NCBI GenBank assembly: GCA_964485345.1
Contig: CAZAJB010000005.1
Span: 1-64,000, forward strand
DNA length: 64,000 nt
Direction: 5' to 3'
Source: UBA5420 sp964485345
GTDB lineage: Bacteria; Bacillota; Limnochordia; Darwinibacteriales; Darwinibacteriaceae
The notes beneath the pieces were generated by a model. That model worked only from the letters and a program-made list of their open reading frames with translations. It had not been told where the DNA came from and did no database searches. A program made the position numbers and the translations under genes. The first letter of the stretch is position 1. Each line of letters begins with the position of its first letter. This document shows, in pieces, positions 1 through 8,436 of this stretch.

Positions 1-2
1 CT

Positions 3-257
3 GTCGAAAAGCAAACCACCATCGAAGATATCAAACACCATCTAGAATCAAATCTAGGCAAGAAGGTCTTTATTCGAGCCAGCAAAGGACGCCGGCGCTT
101 CTTAGAATCTGAGGGCACTTTAGTAGAAACATACCCCAAGCTCTTTGTAGTAGACTTGGATCAATCAGCGGTCCGTCGCCGTTCTTATACTTACGCAGAC
201 GTTCTGACCGAGAGTGTTGAAGTAACAATTGATGATAAGCGAGTCGGATCCCACTAA
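3..257 (+). CDS. veg: Veg family protein (5' end missing)
   Basis: The reading frame is open from the window edge and gives 84 residues ending in a TAA. It contains the features of the small Veg proteins of Firmicutes: an LGKKVFIRASKGRR stretch, LVETYPKLFVV, and a C-terminal SYTYADVLTESVEVTI. B. subtilis Veg is about 86 residues long and is tied to biofilm and sporulation gene expression, so only a few N-terminal residues should be missing. The Arg/Lys-rich SKGRRR segment suits a nucleic-acid-binding SH3-like fold, which is inference. A perfect 12-bp hairpin terminator follows at once. The assignment is made from remembered family sequence and is strong. Confidence 0.9.
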   Translation, partial: VEKQTTIEDIKHHLESNLGKKVFIRASKGRRRFLESEGTLVETYPKLFVVDLDQSAVRRRSYTYADVLTESVEVTIDDKRVGSH

Positions 258-285
258 ACCTCTTGATGTGGTAACCTCCTCCCCG

Positions 286-317
286 AAAAGACCAGAGCGT
301 TATACCTCTGGTCTTTT
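286..317. terminator. Bidirectional intrinsic terminator between veg and the HD gene
   Basis: A perfect 12-bp stem (AAAAGACCAGAG at 286-297 and CTCTGGTCTTTT at 306-317) encloses an 8-base loop. The arms end in A and T runs, so it can stop transcripts from both the rightward veg gene and the leftward HD-domain gene, whose stop codon lies at 319. Confidence 0.9.
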
Positions 318-318
318 C

Positions 319-933
319 TTATGTTCCTACCAAGTCTCCTGCTGACTCTGCGGCAAAGCGCTCTATGAAATCGTTTACGAACTTGTCTTTTTCATCGAAA
401 AACTCCACGGACTGAGCAAAGTTCAAAAGTGCACGCACTCGCCTGGCATTCTCGGTGTAAGAGTTGCGATAGAAGTCCAGAGAATGCTCCAGCGGCTCTC
501 TGCGGTAGGCACTATGCCAGAAGTTGAGCCAGATCTCCTGGCTACCAAAATGGTCTAGGATATCCGCATCCTGGACCAGCTTAACATAGTGAGGATATTC
601 CCGGGTCTTGCGTAGCGTGTGGGATCCTACAATCTCCACGATCTGCTCGAGCTGGCGGGGAGGACACAGTTCCTGCAAAACCTCCCTGCAAATCAGGGAT
701 CCATATTCCCAGTGTGGCTCAATACCTTTTCCCACATCATGAAACCAGCTTCCTACCATAATCACATCATCATCCAGATCCCTATCGGGCAGGATGAGCT
801 CCCTCAATGTTTGGGCAATTCTAGCCACCCGCTGCCCGTGGTAGTAGGCATAACCAGGTTCGCGGTCAGGGTGCGAATGCCTCTTCCCCATGATCTGTAG
901 CGCCTTGTCTCTGATCACAGCTTTATCCATCAT
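319..933 (-). CDS. HD-domain phosphohydrolase
   Basis: A 204-residue protein with the full HD metal-binding set: an early His in YYHGQRVARIA, the HD pair in WFHDVGKG, a middle His in GSHTLRK, and an Asp in VQDADILDHFG. HD proteins of this size hydrolyse phosphate esters or nucleotides; the substrate cannot be read from sequence. I start at the ATG at 933 because GGAGGGG lies 7 bases upstream; a longer frame to 1002 has no ribosome site. A candidate promoter (TTGACG, 18-base spacer, TATCAA) sits at 973-1002. It is divergent from feoAB, with no functional link visible. Confidence 0.85.
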   Translation of the reverse strand: MMDKAVIRDKALQIMGKRHSHPDREPGYAYYHGQRVARIAQTLRELILPDRDLDDDVIMVGSWFHDVGKGIEPHWEYGSLICREVLQELCPPRQLEQIVEIVGSHTLRKTREYPHYVKLVQDADILDHFGSQEIWLNFWHSAYRREPLEHSLDFYRNSYTENARRVRALLNFAQSVEFFDEKDKFVNDFIERFAAESAGDLVGT

Positions 934-972
934 TACGTGCCCCTCCAGACTTAAGTGCTTCTTTATTCGAGT

Positions 973-1002
973 TTGATACCGGATTTCCCTTCCCAACGTC
1001 AA
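973..1002 (-). promoter_or_regulatory. Candidate sigma-A promoter of the HD-domain gene
   Basis: On the minus strand, TTGACG (1002-997), an 18-base spacer and TATCAA (978-973) precede the ribosome site of the gene starting at 933. The -10 is imperfect, so confidence is moderate. Confidence 0.45.
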
Positions 1003-1065
1003 CGCACCAATCCATTGCTATATCATAATTTGGTAGGGTGAGCATACTGAAGGGATGTTGATGCC

Positions 1066-1335
1066 ATGACCCTAGCCCATCTCCTATCTGGCCAGAGGGC
1101 GATCATCCAAGCCGTTGATGCCGAAGGTCTCTTGCTTCAGAGACTTACAGTTCTAGGCTTATTGCCCGGAACGCAGATTCAAGCCCAGTTTAGGGGTCCC
1201 GGAGGGGATCCCATCGCTTATCGAGTACGGGGCACACTTCTAGCCCTCCGCCATAGCACAGCACAGAAGATCATCATTTGTCCTTGGGGAGGTCTCACCT
1301 ATGACTGGAGCGCACGTGGTTGCCCTAGCAGGTAA
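1066..1335 (+). CDS. feoA: Ferrous iron transport protein A
   Basis: An 89-residue FeoA (SH3-like) domain protein. It shows the typical early stretch with GLLPGTQIQAQFRGPGGDP, then YRVRGTLLALR and a conserved-type late hydrophobic strand. FeoA is a small cytoplasmic partner that modulates the FeoB iron(II) permease. Its last 35 bases overlap the start of feoB, so the two are translationally coupled. This overlap is longer than the usual few bases and gives the protein a short tail (WSARGCPSR) that may have little function. The start at 1066 follows a weak AAGGG-like site. Confidence 0.9.
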   Translation: MTLAHLLSGQRAIIQAVDAEGLLLQRLTVLGLLPGTQIQAQFRGPGGDPIAYRVRGTLLALRHSTAQKIIICPWGGLTYDWSARGCPSR

Positions 1336-3142
1336 CCCTAACACCGGAAAAAGTACCGTGTTTAACAAGCTCACGGGCCTCAAGCAGCATACTGGCAACT
1401 GGCCTGGGAAAACCGTCTTGTTAGCCCAGGGAAGCTATACCTATCAGGGAGAGCGCTATGAGGTCGTAGACTTGCCGGGCACCTACTCCCTCTTGGCTTC
1501 CTCTCCAGAAGAAGAGGTAGCCCGGGATTTTATCTGTTCGGAAGAACCTCAGGTGACCGTCATTGTCGTTGATGCTACAGCCCTAGAGCGCAACCTCCAC
1601 TTGGCACTGCAGATTACGCAGCTGACAAAGGAAGCAATCGTATGTGTAAACCTTATGGATGAGGCGAAGCGCTGCAAGATCAACCTCGATCTGCCCCAGC
1701 TCGAAAGGGAGCTTGGGGTTCCCGTTGTTCCCACCACTGCCACAAAAGGCGAAGGTCTCCAGATGCTTAAAGACGCCATTGCTCGGGTAACAAGTGGGAC
1801 CCTCCGTCCAGAGCCTGTGGACTTTGAGATTGACCAAAAGAATCCTGCAGTCTCCCTGTACAGTGAGGCAGAAAGAATCGCAAGGCAAGTGGTGGCAAGC
1901 CCCACCGACGCAGGCGGTTTTACAGACCGCCTTGACAGGATCGTCACATCCCCTTATTTCGGAATTCCACTCATGCTAGGATTGTTGGCCACAATCCTCT
2001 GGATCACCATCGTAGGTGCTAACTATCCGTCCGAACTCCTCTCTCGCCTGTTTTCCAACGCCGAAGATGTGCTAAGCACGATTTTTACTAGACTAGGGAG
2101 CCCCATCTGGCTCCATGATGCTCTAATCTTGGGGCTATTTCGAGGCCTTGCCTGGGTGGTTTCCGTCATGTTACCTCCCATGGCCATTTTCTTTCCCATC
2201 TTTACCCTGCTTGAGGATTTTGGCTACCTCCCGCGCCTAGCATTTAATCTTGATGCCCTCTTTCAAAAGGCCGGTGCCCATGGCAAGCAGTCTTTGACCA
2301 TGGCTATGGGCTTTGGTTGTAATGCTGTGGGCGTGATCGCAGCTCGGATCATCGATTCGCCAAGGGAGCGGTTGCTAGCCATCCTGACCAACAATCTCGT
2401 TCCTTGTAACGGACGGTTCCCCATGCTCATGGTCATGGGTTCCATTGTGGCAGGTGCGTTAGTCAGTACCCACCTGACGGGATATGTAGCGGCCCTAGTG
2501 GTTTTAGCTGCCATCGTCATTGGTGTCCTGGCCACATTGGTGATCTCTCGACTCTTCACCTCAACCATTCTACGGGGTGAGCAGTCTTTCTTCGTTCTAG
2601 AACTGCCCCCTTATCGGTGGCCGCAAATCGGCACCGTCCTGGTGCGCTCCTTTCTTGATCGGACACTGGCCGTCTTGTGGAGAGCAATGATCATAGCCGC
2701 GCCCGCAGGGCTAATTACCTGGATCTTAGCAAATGTCACCCTCCATGATCATACCCTTCTTGCTCAGCTATCCCTCTGGCTTCAACCCCTCGGAGAGGCC
2801 ATGGGTCTAGACGGTATGATCCTCCTCGCGTTCATTTTGGGGCTGCCCGCCAACGAAATCGTAGTCCCAATTATCTTCATGGGCTACCTCTCCGGGGGAG
2901 CTCTCCTAGAAGTTCAAGGACTCCAGGCGATCCGGGGCATCTTGGAAGCCAACGGTTGGACATGGCTCACCGCCCTAAATTTCATGGTCTTCACCATCTT
3001 CCACTGGCCCTGTGCCACCACCTTACTGACGATCAAAAAGGAAACAGCCAGTCTAAAATGGACACTACTGGCGGCCCTTTTCCCCACCGCACTTGGTGTC
3101 ATTCTCTGCATTGTCCTTACGAAAATCGTAAGCATTTTGTAA
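1301..3142 (+). CDS. feoB: Ferrous iron transport protein B (GTPase-permease)
   Basis: A 613-residue FeoB that takes up Fe(II) across the inner membrane. The N-terminal G domain shows G1 (GNPNTGKST, about residues 11-19), G3 (DLPGTYSLL) and G4 (NLMD, near residue 117). The membrane part carries the Gate motifs, including FGCNAVGVIAARII and NNLVPCNGRFPML with its conserved Cys, followed by further helices. The length is near the short end for FeoB. The GGGAGG at about 1285 positions the ATG at 1301, inside feoA. With PFOR next door it fits an anaerobe needing Fe(II) for Fe-S enzymes. No clear terminator follows. Confidence 0.97.
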   Translation: MTGAHVVALAGNPNTGKSTVFNKLTGLKQHTGNWPGKTVLLAQGSYTYQGERYEVVDLPGTYSLLASSPEEEVARDFICSEEPQVTVIVVDATALERNLHLALQITQLTKEAIVCVNLMDEAKRCKINLDLPQLERELGVPVVPTTATKGEGLQMLKDAIARVTSGTLRPEPVDFEIDQKNPAVSLYSEAERIARQVVASPTDAGGFTDRLDRIVTSPYFGIPLMLGLLATILWITIVGANYPSELLSRLFSNAEDVLSTIFTRLGSPIWLHDALILGLFRGLAWVVSVMLPPMAIFFPIFTLLEDFGYLPRLAFNLDALFQKAGAHGKQSLTMAMGFGCNAVGVIAARIIDSPRERLLAILTNNLVPCNGRFPMLMVMGSIVAGALVSTHLTGYVAALVVLAAIVIGVLATLVISRLFTSTILRGEQSFFVLELPPYRWPQIGTVLVRSFLDRTLAVLWRAMIIAAPAGLITWILANVTLHDHTLLAQLSLWLQPLGEAMGLDGMILLAFILGLPANEIVVPIIFMGYLSGGALLEVQGLQAIRGILEANGWTWLTALNFMVFTIFHWPCATTLLTIKKETASLKWTLLAALFPTALGVILCIVLTKIVSIL

Positions 3143-3186
3143 CTCACGTGCGTCTAGCAGTGTGTCCTCTTCCCCCTGTTAATTAT

Positions 3187-3253
3187 TTGACGTTCTATAA
3201 TAGAAAGGTGTATAATTGGGAAGGAATCCAATAGCTGAACGAGAAGGGATTCC
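3187..3253 (+). promoter_or_regulatory. Sigma-A promoter and 5' leader hairpin of the PFOR gene
   Basis: TTGACG at 3187-3192 and TATAAT at 3211-3216 are separated by 18 bases. An inverted repeat (GGAATCC 3223-3229, GGATTCC 3247-3253) lies in the predicted leader, about 70 bases before the start codon; its role is unknown. Confidence 0.75.
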
Positions 3254-3323
3254 TAACGGAAAAATGCCTATCCTTGTGATGAGGCTTTATTTTCAATATT
3301 ACTCAAGGGGGAATAGTGAACTT

Positions 3324-6300
3324 ATGCGCAAGATGACTGTTAATGGTAACTTCGCAGCTGCCCACGTGGCGTATGCCTTCAGTGACGTGGCCGCGATTTA
3401 TCCCATTACTCCATCGTCCGACATGGGTGAGTTCTGTGATGAATGGGCCGCCCACGGACAAAAGAACATTTTTGGACGCCCTGTACTCGTAGCAGAATTA
3501 CAATCCGAAGCAGGTGCTGCCGGAGCAGTACATGGCTCTCTAGCGAGTGGAGCTTTCACGACTACGTTTACTGCTTCACAAGGATTGCTTTTGATGATTC
3601 CAAATATGTACAAGATTTCCGGCGAACTCTTACCAGCTGTGTTTCATGTGTCTGCCCGCTCTGTAGCAGCTCATGCCCTATCTATCTTTGGGGATCATTC
3701 TGACGTTATGTCAGCCCGGCAGACTGGATTCGCTATGCTGGCCTCTGCCTCTGTCCAAGAAGCTATGGACTTAGCTCTCGTTGCCCATCTGGCCACTCTC
3801 AAGAGTAGTGTGCCCTTTGTTCATTTCTTTGACGGTTTCAGGACATCCCATGAATACCAGAAAATCGAGATCATTGACTATGACGACATGGCTAAACTTG
3901 TTGATAAAGACGCCATGGCTAGATTCAGAGCTCGCGCTGTGAATCCAGAGCATCCCGATCAACGAGGAACCGCGCAGAACCCTGATATTTACTTCCAGGG
4001 ACGCGAGGCTGCCAACCCCTACTACCTAGCTGTACCTGAAATTGTCATTGAGGCGATGAACCAAGTCGGCGAGTTAACCGGACGCACGTACAAGCCCTTT
4101 GATTATGTAGGGGCCAAGGATGCTGAGCATGTCATCGTCTCTATGGGTTCCAGCAATGATACCATCGAAGAGACCGTTAACTACCTCAATGCCCAAGGCG
4201 CCAAATTAGGTCTCATTAAAGTTCGACTCTATCGTCCGTTCTCAGCTAAGCATTTTGTGGAGATGATTCCTGCCACAACGAAGCGCATTGCCGTCCTCGA
4301 TCGCTGCAAGGAGCCCGGTTCTATGGGCGAGCCTTTGTATCTTGATATACAAGCTGCTCTCGTTGAAACAGGTCGCTCCAACATTGAAGTTGTAGGCGGA
4401 CGCTATGGTCTCAGCTCGAAGCAGTTTACGCCGGTTATGGTCAAGGCTGTTTTTGACAACCTAGCAAGTAGCGCACCGAAGAACCACTTTACGGTAGGTA
4501 TCGATGATGATGTAACACACACCTCCTTAGAAGTAAACGACGACCTAGACATTGCACCTAAGGGACTCTTTAGTGCTAAGTTCTATGGTCTTGGTTCTGA
4601 TGGTACCGTTGGTGCTAACCAAAACAGTATCAAAATTATCGGTGACGAAACAGACATGTATGCCCAAGGCTACTTCGAGTATGACTCGAAAAAGTCCGGC
4701 GGTATCACCATTTCTCACCTACGCTTTGGACATACTCCAATTAAAGCACCTTACCTGGTAAGCCAGGCTGATCTTGTAGCATGTCACAACCCCTCTTATG
4801 TAACTCGTTATGACATGTTAGAGGGCATTAAAGAGGGCGGAGTTTTCCTGCTCAACTCCCCTTGGAGTTTGGAGGAAATGGAGACCGAACTACCCGCTTC
4901 CCTCAAGAAGACGATTGCCGAGAAGAAGCTACGGTTTTACAACATTGACGCTGTGAGGATCGCCTCCGAAATAGGCCTAGGTGGCCGCATTAACACAATT
5001 TTGCAGGCCTCCTTCTTCCAGATCGCCAGTGTTATTCCGCCAGTTGACGCCTTGCGCTACATCAAAGAAGCCATTTTTAAGAGCTACGGCGATAAGGGCG
5101 AGAAAATTGTTAACATGAACTATGCCGCTGTTGACAGCGCTACCTCCCATTTGGTCAAGGTAGAGTACCCAGCAAGCTGGGCCACTGCTACAGAGGCTGC
5201 TGCAGCCGTCGAAGCCACCACCCCTTATGTGGATAACGTGGTCCGACCTGTGCAGGCTCTGAAGGGCAACGACCTGCCTGTGAGCACGTTTAGTGCAGAC
5301 GGAACGGTTCCCACGGGAACCACCGCCTATGAGAAACGCGGTATTGCTATTCATGTTCCTAACTGGATCCCCGAAAACTGTATCCAGTGTAATCAATGTT
5401 CCTTTGTCTGCCCACACGCAGTAATTCGTCCTTTCCTAGCAACAGAAGAGGACCTCAAGGATGCACCTGCAGGTTTTGTCACACTCAAGGGTGTAGGACG
5501 CGACTTAACTGATCTGCAATACCGGATTCAGATTTCACCTCTAGATTGTACCGGATGCGGCAACTGTGCTCAGGTTTGCCCCGCCAAGGAAAAAGCTCTC
5601 GTCATGGAGCCTCTGGCAGAGCATGCCGAAGTTCAGGATGGCAACTGGGATTTTGCCATCAACCTGCCAAATCGCGGCACACACATTACTCCGAACAATG
5701 TCAAGAGTAGCCAGTTTAAACAACCACTCTTTGAGTTCTCAGGCGCCTGCGCTGGTTGCGGTGAGACTGCCTACATTAAACTCGCCACACAGCTCTTTGG
5801 CGATCGTATGATGATTGCCAACGCCACCGGTTGTTCCTCCATTTATGGCGGAAGTGCTCCGACCTGTCCTTATACCAAGAACGAGTTTGGACAGGGACCT
5901 GCTTGGGCTAACTCCCTCTTTGAGGACAATGCAGAGTTTGGTTTTGGCATGAACTTGGCCCAGGAAGCCCGTAGAACGCAGTTAGCCGACATGATGGCCG
6001 ACCTCCTGGAGCAGAATATTCCTGCGGCGCTCAAGGAAGCTATCCAACTCTGGATTGCTAATCTCAACGACGTTGAGGTCACCAAAACCGCTGCAGCAAG
6101 CATTAAGGAGCTTCTCCCTGTAGCCATTGAGCAAACTTCAGGTGACCTACAAGAAGTACTGAAAGCCATTTTGGCCAATGCTGATATCCTAGTCAAGAAG
6201 TCCGTCTGGATTATTGGTGGAGACGGATGGGCCTATGACATTGGCTACGGCGGCCTAGACCATGTTCTCGCCTCCGGCGCTGATGTAAATGTCTTGGTTC

Positions 6301-6842
6301 TGGATACCGAAGTGTACTCAAATACAGGCGGCCAGGCCTCCAAGGCCACTCCTACTGGAGCAGTTGCCAAGTTTGCCAGTGCGGGTAAGCGTACACGCAA
6401 GAAGGATCTAGGCATGATGGCCATGTCCTATGGCTACGTCTATGTGGCCACGGTAGCCATGGGTGCCAACCGCAACCAGCTCATGAAAACCATGATCGAA
6501 GCCGAAAGCTACGACGGACCGTCTTTGATCATTGCCTATGCGCCATGCATCAACCATGGTATCAATATGAGCCTGAGCGTCGAAGAAAGCAAACAAGCTG
6601 TAGAATGCGGTTACTGGAATCTCTATCGTTTCGACCCACGCAAGGAAGTCGAAGGTGCAAATCCCTTTACCTTAGACTCCAAGGAGCCTGACTATGAGAA
6701 GTTCCAAGCCTACCTGCAGAATCAAGTGCGCTACGCTCGCCTAGCTCGTCAGTTCCCAGATCAAGCTGGCGAACTCTACGCACAGGCCGAGGCCGACGTA
6801 AGACGCCGTTACAATGGGTATAAGAGACTAGCAGAAGTCTAA
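3324..6842 (+). CDS. nifJ: Pyruvate:ferredoxin (flavodoxin) oxidoreductase, single chain
   Basis: A 1172-residue homodimeric-type PFOR that converts pyruvate and CoA to acetyl-CoA and CO2 while reducing ferredoxin. Domains in order: the alpha part with YPITPSSDMGE near the start, the gamma part in the middle, an inserted 2x[4Fe-4S] ferredoxin domain (CIQCNQCSFVCPHA and CTGCGNCAQVCPAKEK), and the C-terminal TPP domain (CAGCGETAY, NATGCSSIYGGS, GGDGWAYDIGYGG, EVYSNTGGQASKATP). The start at 3324 follows AAGGGGG; the longer frame to 3216 begins inside the promoter. It is monocistronic, with its own promoter and terminator. A central enzyme of anaerobic fermentation. Confidence 0.98.
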   Translation: MRKMTVNGNFAAAHVAYAFSDVAAIYPITPSSDMGEFCDEWAAHGQKNIFGRPVLVAELQSEAGAAGAVHGSLASGAFTTTFTASQGLLLMIPNMYKISGELLPAVFHVSARSVAAHALSIFGDHSDVMSARQTGFAMLASASVQEAMDLALVAHLATLKSSVPFVHFFDGFRTSHEYQKIEIIDYDDMAKLVDKDAMARFRARAVNPEHPDQRGTAQNPDIYFQGREAANPYYLAVPEIVIEAMNQVGELTGRTYKPFDYVGAKDAEHVIVSMGSSNDTIEETVNYLNAQGAKLGLIKVRLYRPFSAKHFVEMIPATTKRIAVLDRCKEPGSMGEPLYLDIQAALVETGRSNIEVVGGRYGLSSKQFTPVMVKAVFDNLASSAPKNHFTVGIDDDVTHTSLEVNDDLDIAPKGLFSAKFYGLGSDGTVGANQNSIKIIGDETDMYAQGYFEYDSKKSGGITISHLRFGHTPIKAPYLVSQADLVACHNPSYVTRYDMLEGIKEGGVFLLNSPWSLEEMETELPASLKKTIAEKKLRFYNIDAVRIASEIGLGGRINTILQASFFQIASVIPPVDALRYIKEAIFKSYGDKGEKIVNMNYAAVDSATSHLVKVEYPASWATATEAAAAVEATTPYVDNVVRPVQALKGNDLPVSTFSADGTVPTGTTAYEKRGIAIHVPNWIPENCIQCNQCSFVCPHAVIRPFLATEEDLKDAPAGFVTLKGVGRDLTDLQYRIQISPLDCTGCGNCAQVCPAKEKALVMEPLAEHAEVQDGNWDFAINLPNRGTHITPNNVKSSQFKQPLFEFSGACAGCGETAYIKLATQLFGDRMMIANATGCSSIYGGSAPTCPYTKNEFGQGPAWANSLFEDNAEFGFGMNLAQEARRTQLADMMADLLEQNIPAALKEAIQLWIANLNDVEVTKTAAASIKELLPVAIEQTSGDLQEVLKAILANADILVKKSVWIIGGDGWAYDIGYGGLDHVLASGADVNVLVLDTEVYSNTGGQASKATPTGAVAKFASAGKRTRKKDLGMMAMSYGYVYVATVAMGANRNQLMKTMIEAESYDGPSLIIAYAPCINHGINMSLSVEESKQAVECGYWNLYRFDPRKEVEGANPFTLDSKEPDYEKFQAYLQNQVRYARLARQFPDQAGELYAQAEADVRRRYNGYKRLAEV

Positions 6843-6865
6843 GAATACCAACGCCTTAGACATGG

Positions 6866-6898
6866 AAAGCGGCTCCCCGTGGGGGAGCTGCTTTTTTT
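6866..6898 (+). terminator. Intrinsic terminator after PFOR
   Basis: AGCGGCTCCCC pairs with GGGGAGCTGCT around a short GTG loop, followed by TTTTTTT. It reaches the stop codon of the leftward SleB-like gene at 6897. Confidence 0.9.
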
Positions 6899-7496
6899 AG
6901 GCAAAGACGTGATCGCCGATCTGCTGTTTGACGGTCTGCGTCCATACCCAACTCCGGGCCGGAACCTTGCGCGGATTCCAGAAGAAAACGGCTCCGGTGG
7001 TAGGATCGACACCTGCCCACGCTTCCATGACCGCCAGGTAAGCGAGATTATCCGGAGTCTGGTTAATGGTTCCGTTCGCCACAGGCTCAAACTGATGGGG
7101 CTGATAGATTGCGGCTCGTACAGTATCGGGGAAACCCGGGTGTTTGAGGCGGTTGAGTAAGACCGCTGCCACGGCTATCTGCCCTACGAAGGGTTCTCCC
7201 CTCGCTTCCGCATAGACCAGACGGGCCAAGAGGGTGATATCCTCCAAATCTCCTTGAGAGTACGTGCCCTCCGGCAGTACAAACCCTCCCTCCAGGGAAG
7301 GCAACGTCGGCGTGGACGGCGAAGTGTCCGTCATTACGGGGGGATCCTCGCCACCTGGTATCGTCAAAGACTGACCAATCATGATCCGGTCACCTTGTAT
7401 GCCATTTGCCAGGCGCAGATCCTCTAGGGTGACTTGATACTTCTGGGATACACTCCACAAGGTATCTCCGGCCTTAACTACATAGATGAGCGACAT
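6897..7496 (-). CDS. LysM-domain cell wall hydrolase, SleB/CwlJ type
   Basis: A 199-residue protein with one N-terminal LysM domain (YVVKAGDTLWSVSQKY, about residues 5-48), a Pro/Ser/Thr-rich linker, and a C-terminal Hydrolase_2 (SleB/CwlJ) domain marked by LARLVYAEARGEPFVGQ, NRLKHPGFPDTVRAAIYQ and AFFWNPRKVP. YAEARGEP holds the conserved Glu thought to be catalytic in this family of cortex-lytic enzymes. No signal peptide is visible, as in CwlJ, which acts from within the spore coat. This suits a role in spore germination or coat, by inference. AAAGGAG precedes the ATG. Confidence 0.9.
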   Translation of the reverse strand: MSLIYVVKAGDTLWSVSQKYQVTLEDLRLANGIQGDRIMIGQSLTIPGGEDPPVMTDTSPSTPTLPSLEGGFVLPEGTYSQGDLEDITLLARLVYAEARGEPFVGQIAVAAVLLNRLKHPGFPDTVRAAIYQPHQFEPVANGTINQTPDNLAYLAVMEAWAGVDPTTGAVFFWNPRKVPARSWVWTQTVKQQIGDHVFA

Positions 7497-7639
7497 AGCA
7501 TTGCTCCTTTCCTATGAGATTGTCTACAGATAGCCTATGCAAGTAGCCCTATCTTGGCAACACCGCAGAGGTACTGGAAGGAACAACGTAGTATTTGTCA
7601 AAGTATACAGCATATCAGTTTTCACCAAGGAGGATAAAA

Positions 7640-8347
7640 ATGACTACACCCCATAATGCAGCGAACCCGGGCGATATCGCTAAGACCGTGCTCATGCCAG
7701 GAGATCCGTTGAGGGCGAAGTTTGTGGCAGATACCTATCTTGAGGATGTAGAGTGCTATAATGAAGTTCGAGGAATGTACGGTTTTACAGGGCTTTACAA
7801 GGGTAAACCCGTGTCTGTTCAGGGCCATGGCATGGGAATGCCTTCCATTGGAATTTACACCTATGAACTGTATAATATGTACGATGTAGACAACATCATA
7901 CGCATAGGTTCGGCTGGTGCAATCCGCGAGGATGTGAAGATCATGGACATGGTCTTTGCTATGGGCGCCTGCACCGACTCAAATTACGCCTATCAATATG
8001 GAATGCCAGGGACCTATGCCCCCATCGCCACCTATGAGCTCTTAGAGAAAGCGGTACAGATTGCCAAAGATAAAGATCAGAAGTACGTCGTGGGCAATGT
8101 TTTGTCAGCCGACATCTTCTATAATGAACTTGGCAAACCAACCGCTTGGAACGAGATGGGTGTGCTTGCCGTCGAGATGGAGGCTGCTGCTTTATACTTA
8201 AATGCAGCCAAGGCTAAGAAGAATGCCCTGTGCATGCTGACTATTTCTGACGAAATCCATAGCGGCAAAGAGCTTCCAGCCCATGATCGCCAGGTCGGCT
8301 TTGGAAAAATGATGGAAATTGCCCTCGAGCTCGCCATCAGTCTCTAA
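7640..8347 (+). CDS. deoD: Purine-nucleoside phosphorylase, DeoD type
   Basis: A 235-residue hexameric-type purine nucleoside phosphorylase that cleaves (deoxy)ribonucleosides with phosphate in purine salvage. It shows VLMPGDPLRAKFVAD (phosphate site), QGHGMGMPSIGIYTYEL, IRIGSAGAI and MGVLAVEMEAAALY (base and ribose site). The start at 7640 is set by CAAGGAGGATAA. The length matches DeoD (about 235-239). It stands alone between the SleB-like gene and lysA and ends in a strong hairpin. Confidence 0.97.
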   Translation: MTTPHNAANPGDIAKTVLMPGDPLRAKFVADTYLEDVECYNEVRGMYGFTGLYKGKPVSVQGHGMGMPSIGIYTYELYNMYDVDNIIRIGSAGAIREDVKIMDMVFAMGACTDSNYAYQYGMPGTYAPIATYELLEKAVQIAKDKDQKYVVGNVLSADIFYNELGKPTAWNEMGVLAVEMEAAALYLNAAKAKKNALCMLTISDEIHSGKELPAHDRQVGFGKMMEIALELAISL

Positions 8348-8364
8348 GCTTCTTACGACAAGAA

Positions 8365-8390
8365 AAACCCAACCCCCTTGGGTTGGGTTT
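8365..8390 (+). terminator. Intrinsic terminator after deoD
   Basis: AAACCCAACCC (8365-8375) pairs perfectly with GGGTTGGGTTT (8380-8390) around a 4-base loop. The downstream tail is only partly T-rich (GTTTGTCTGTTTT). Confidence 0.85.
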
Positions 8391-8436
8391 GTTTGTCTGT
8401 TTTAAGCGCAGTTCACCAAAAGTGTTGGAGGTCTCT

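Noticed and set aside
1023..1050. Fur-type box upstream of feoA
   Set aside because: The AT-rich TATATCATAATTTGG stretch has too few matches to a Fur or IdeR site.
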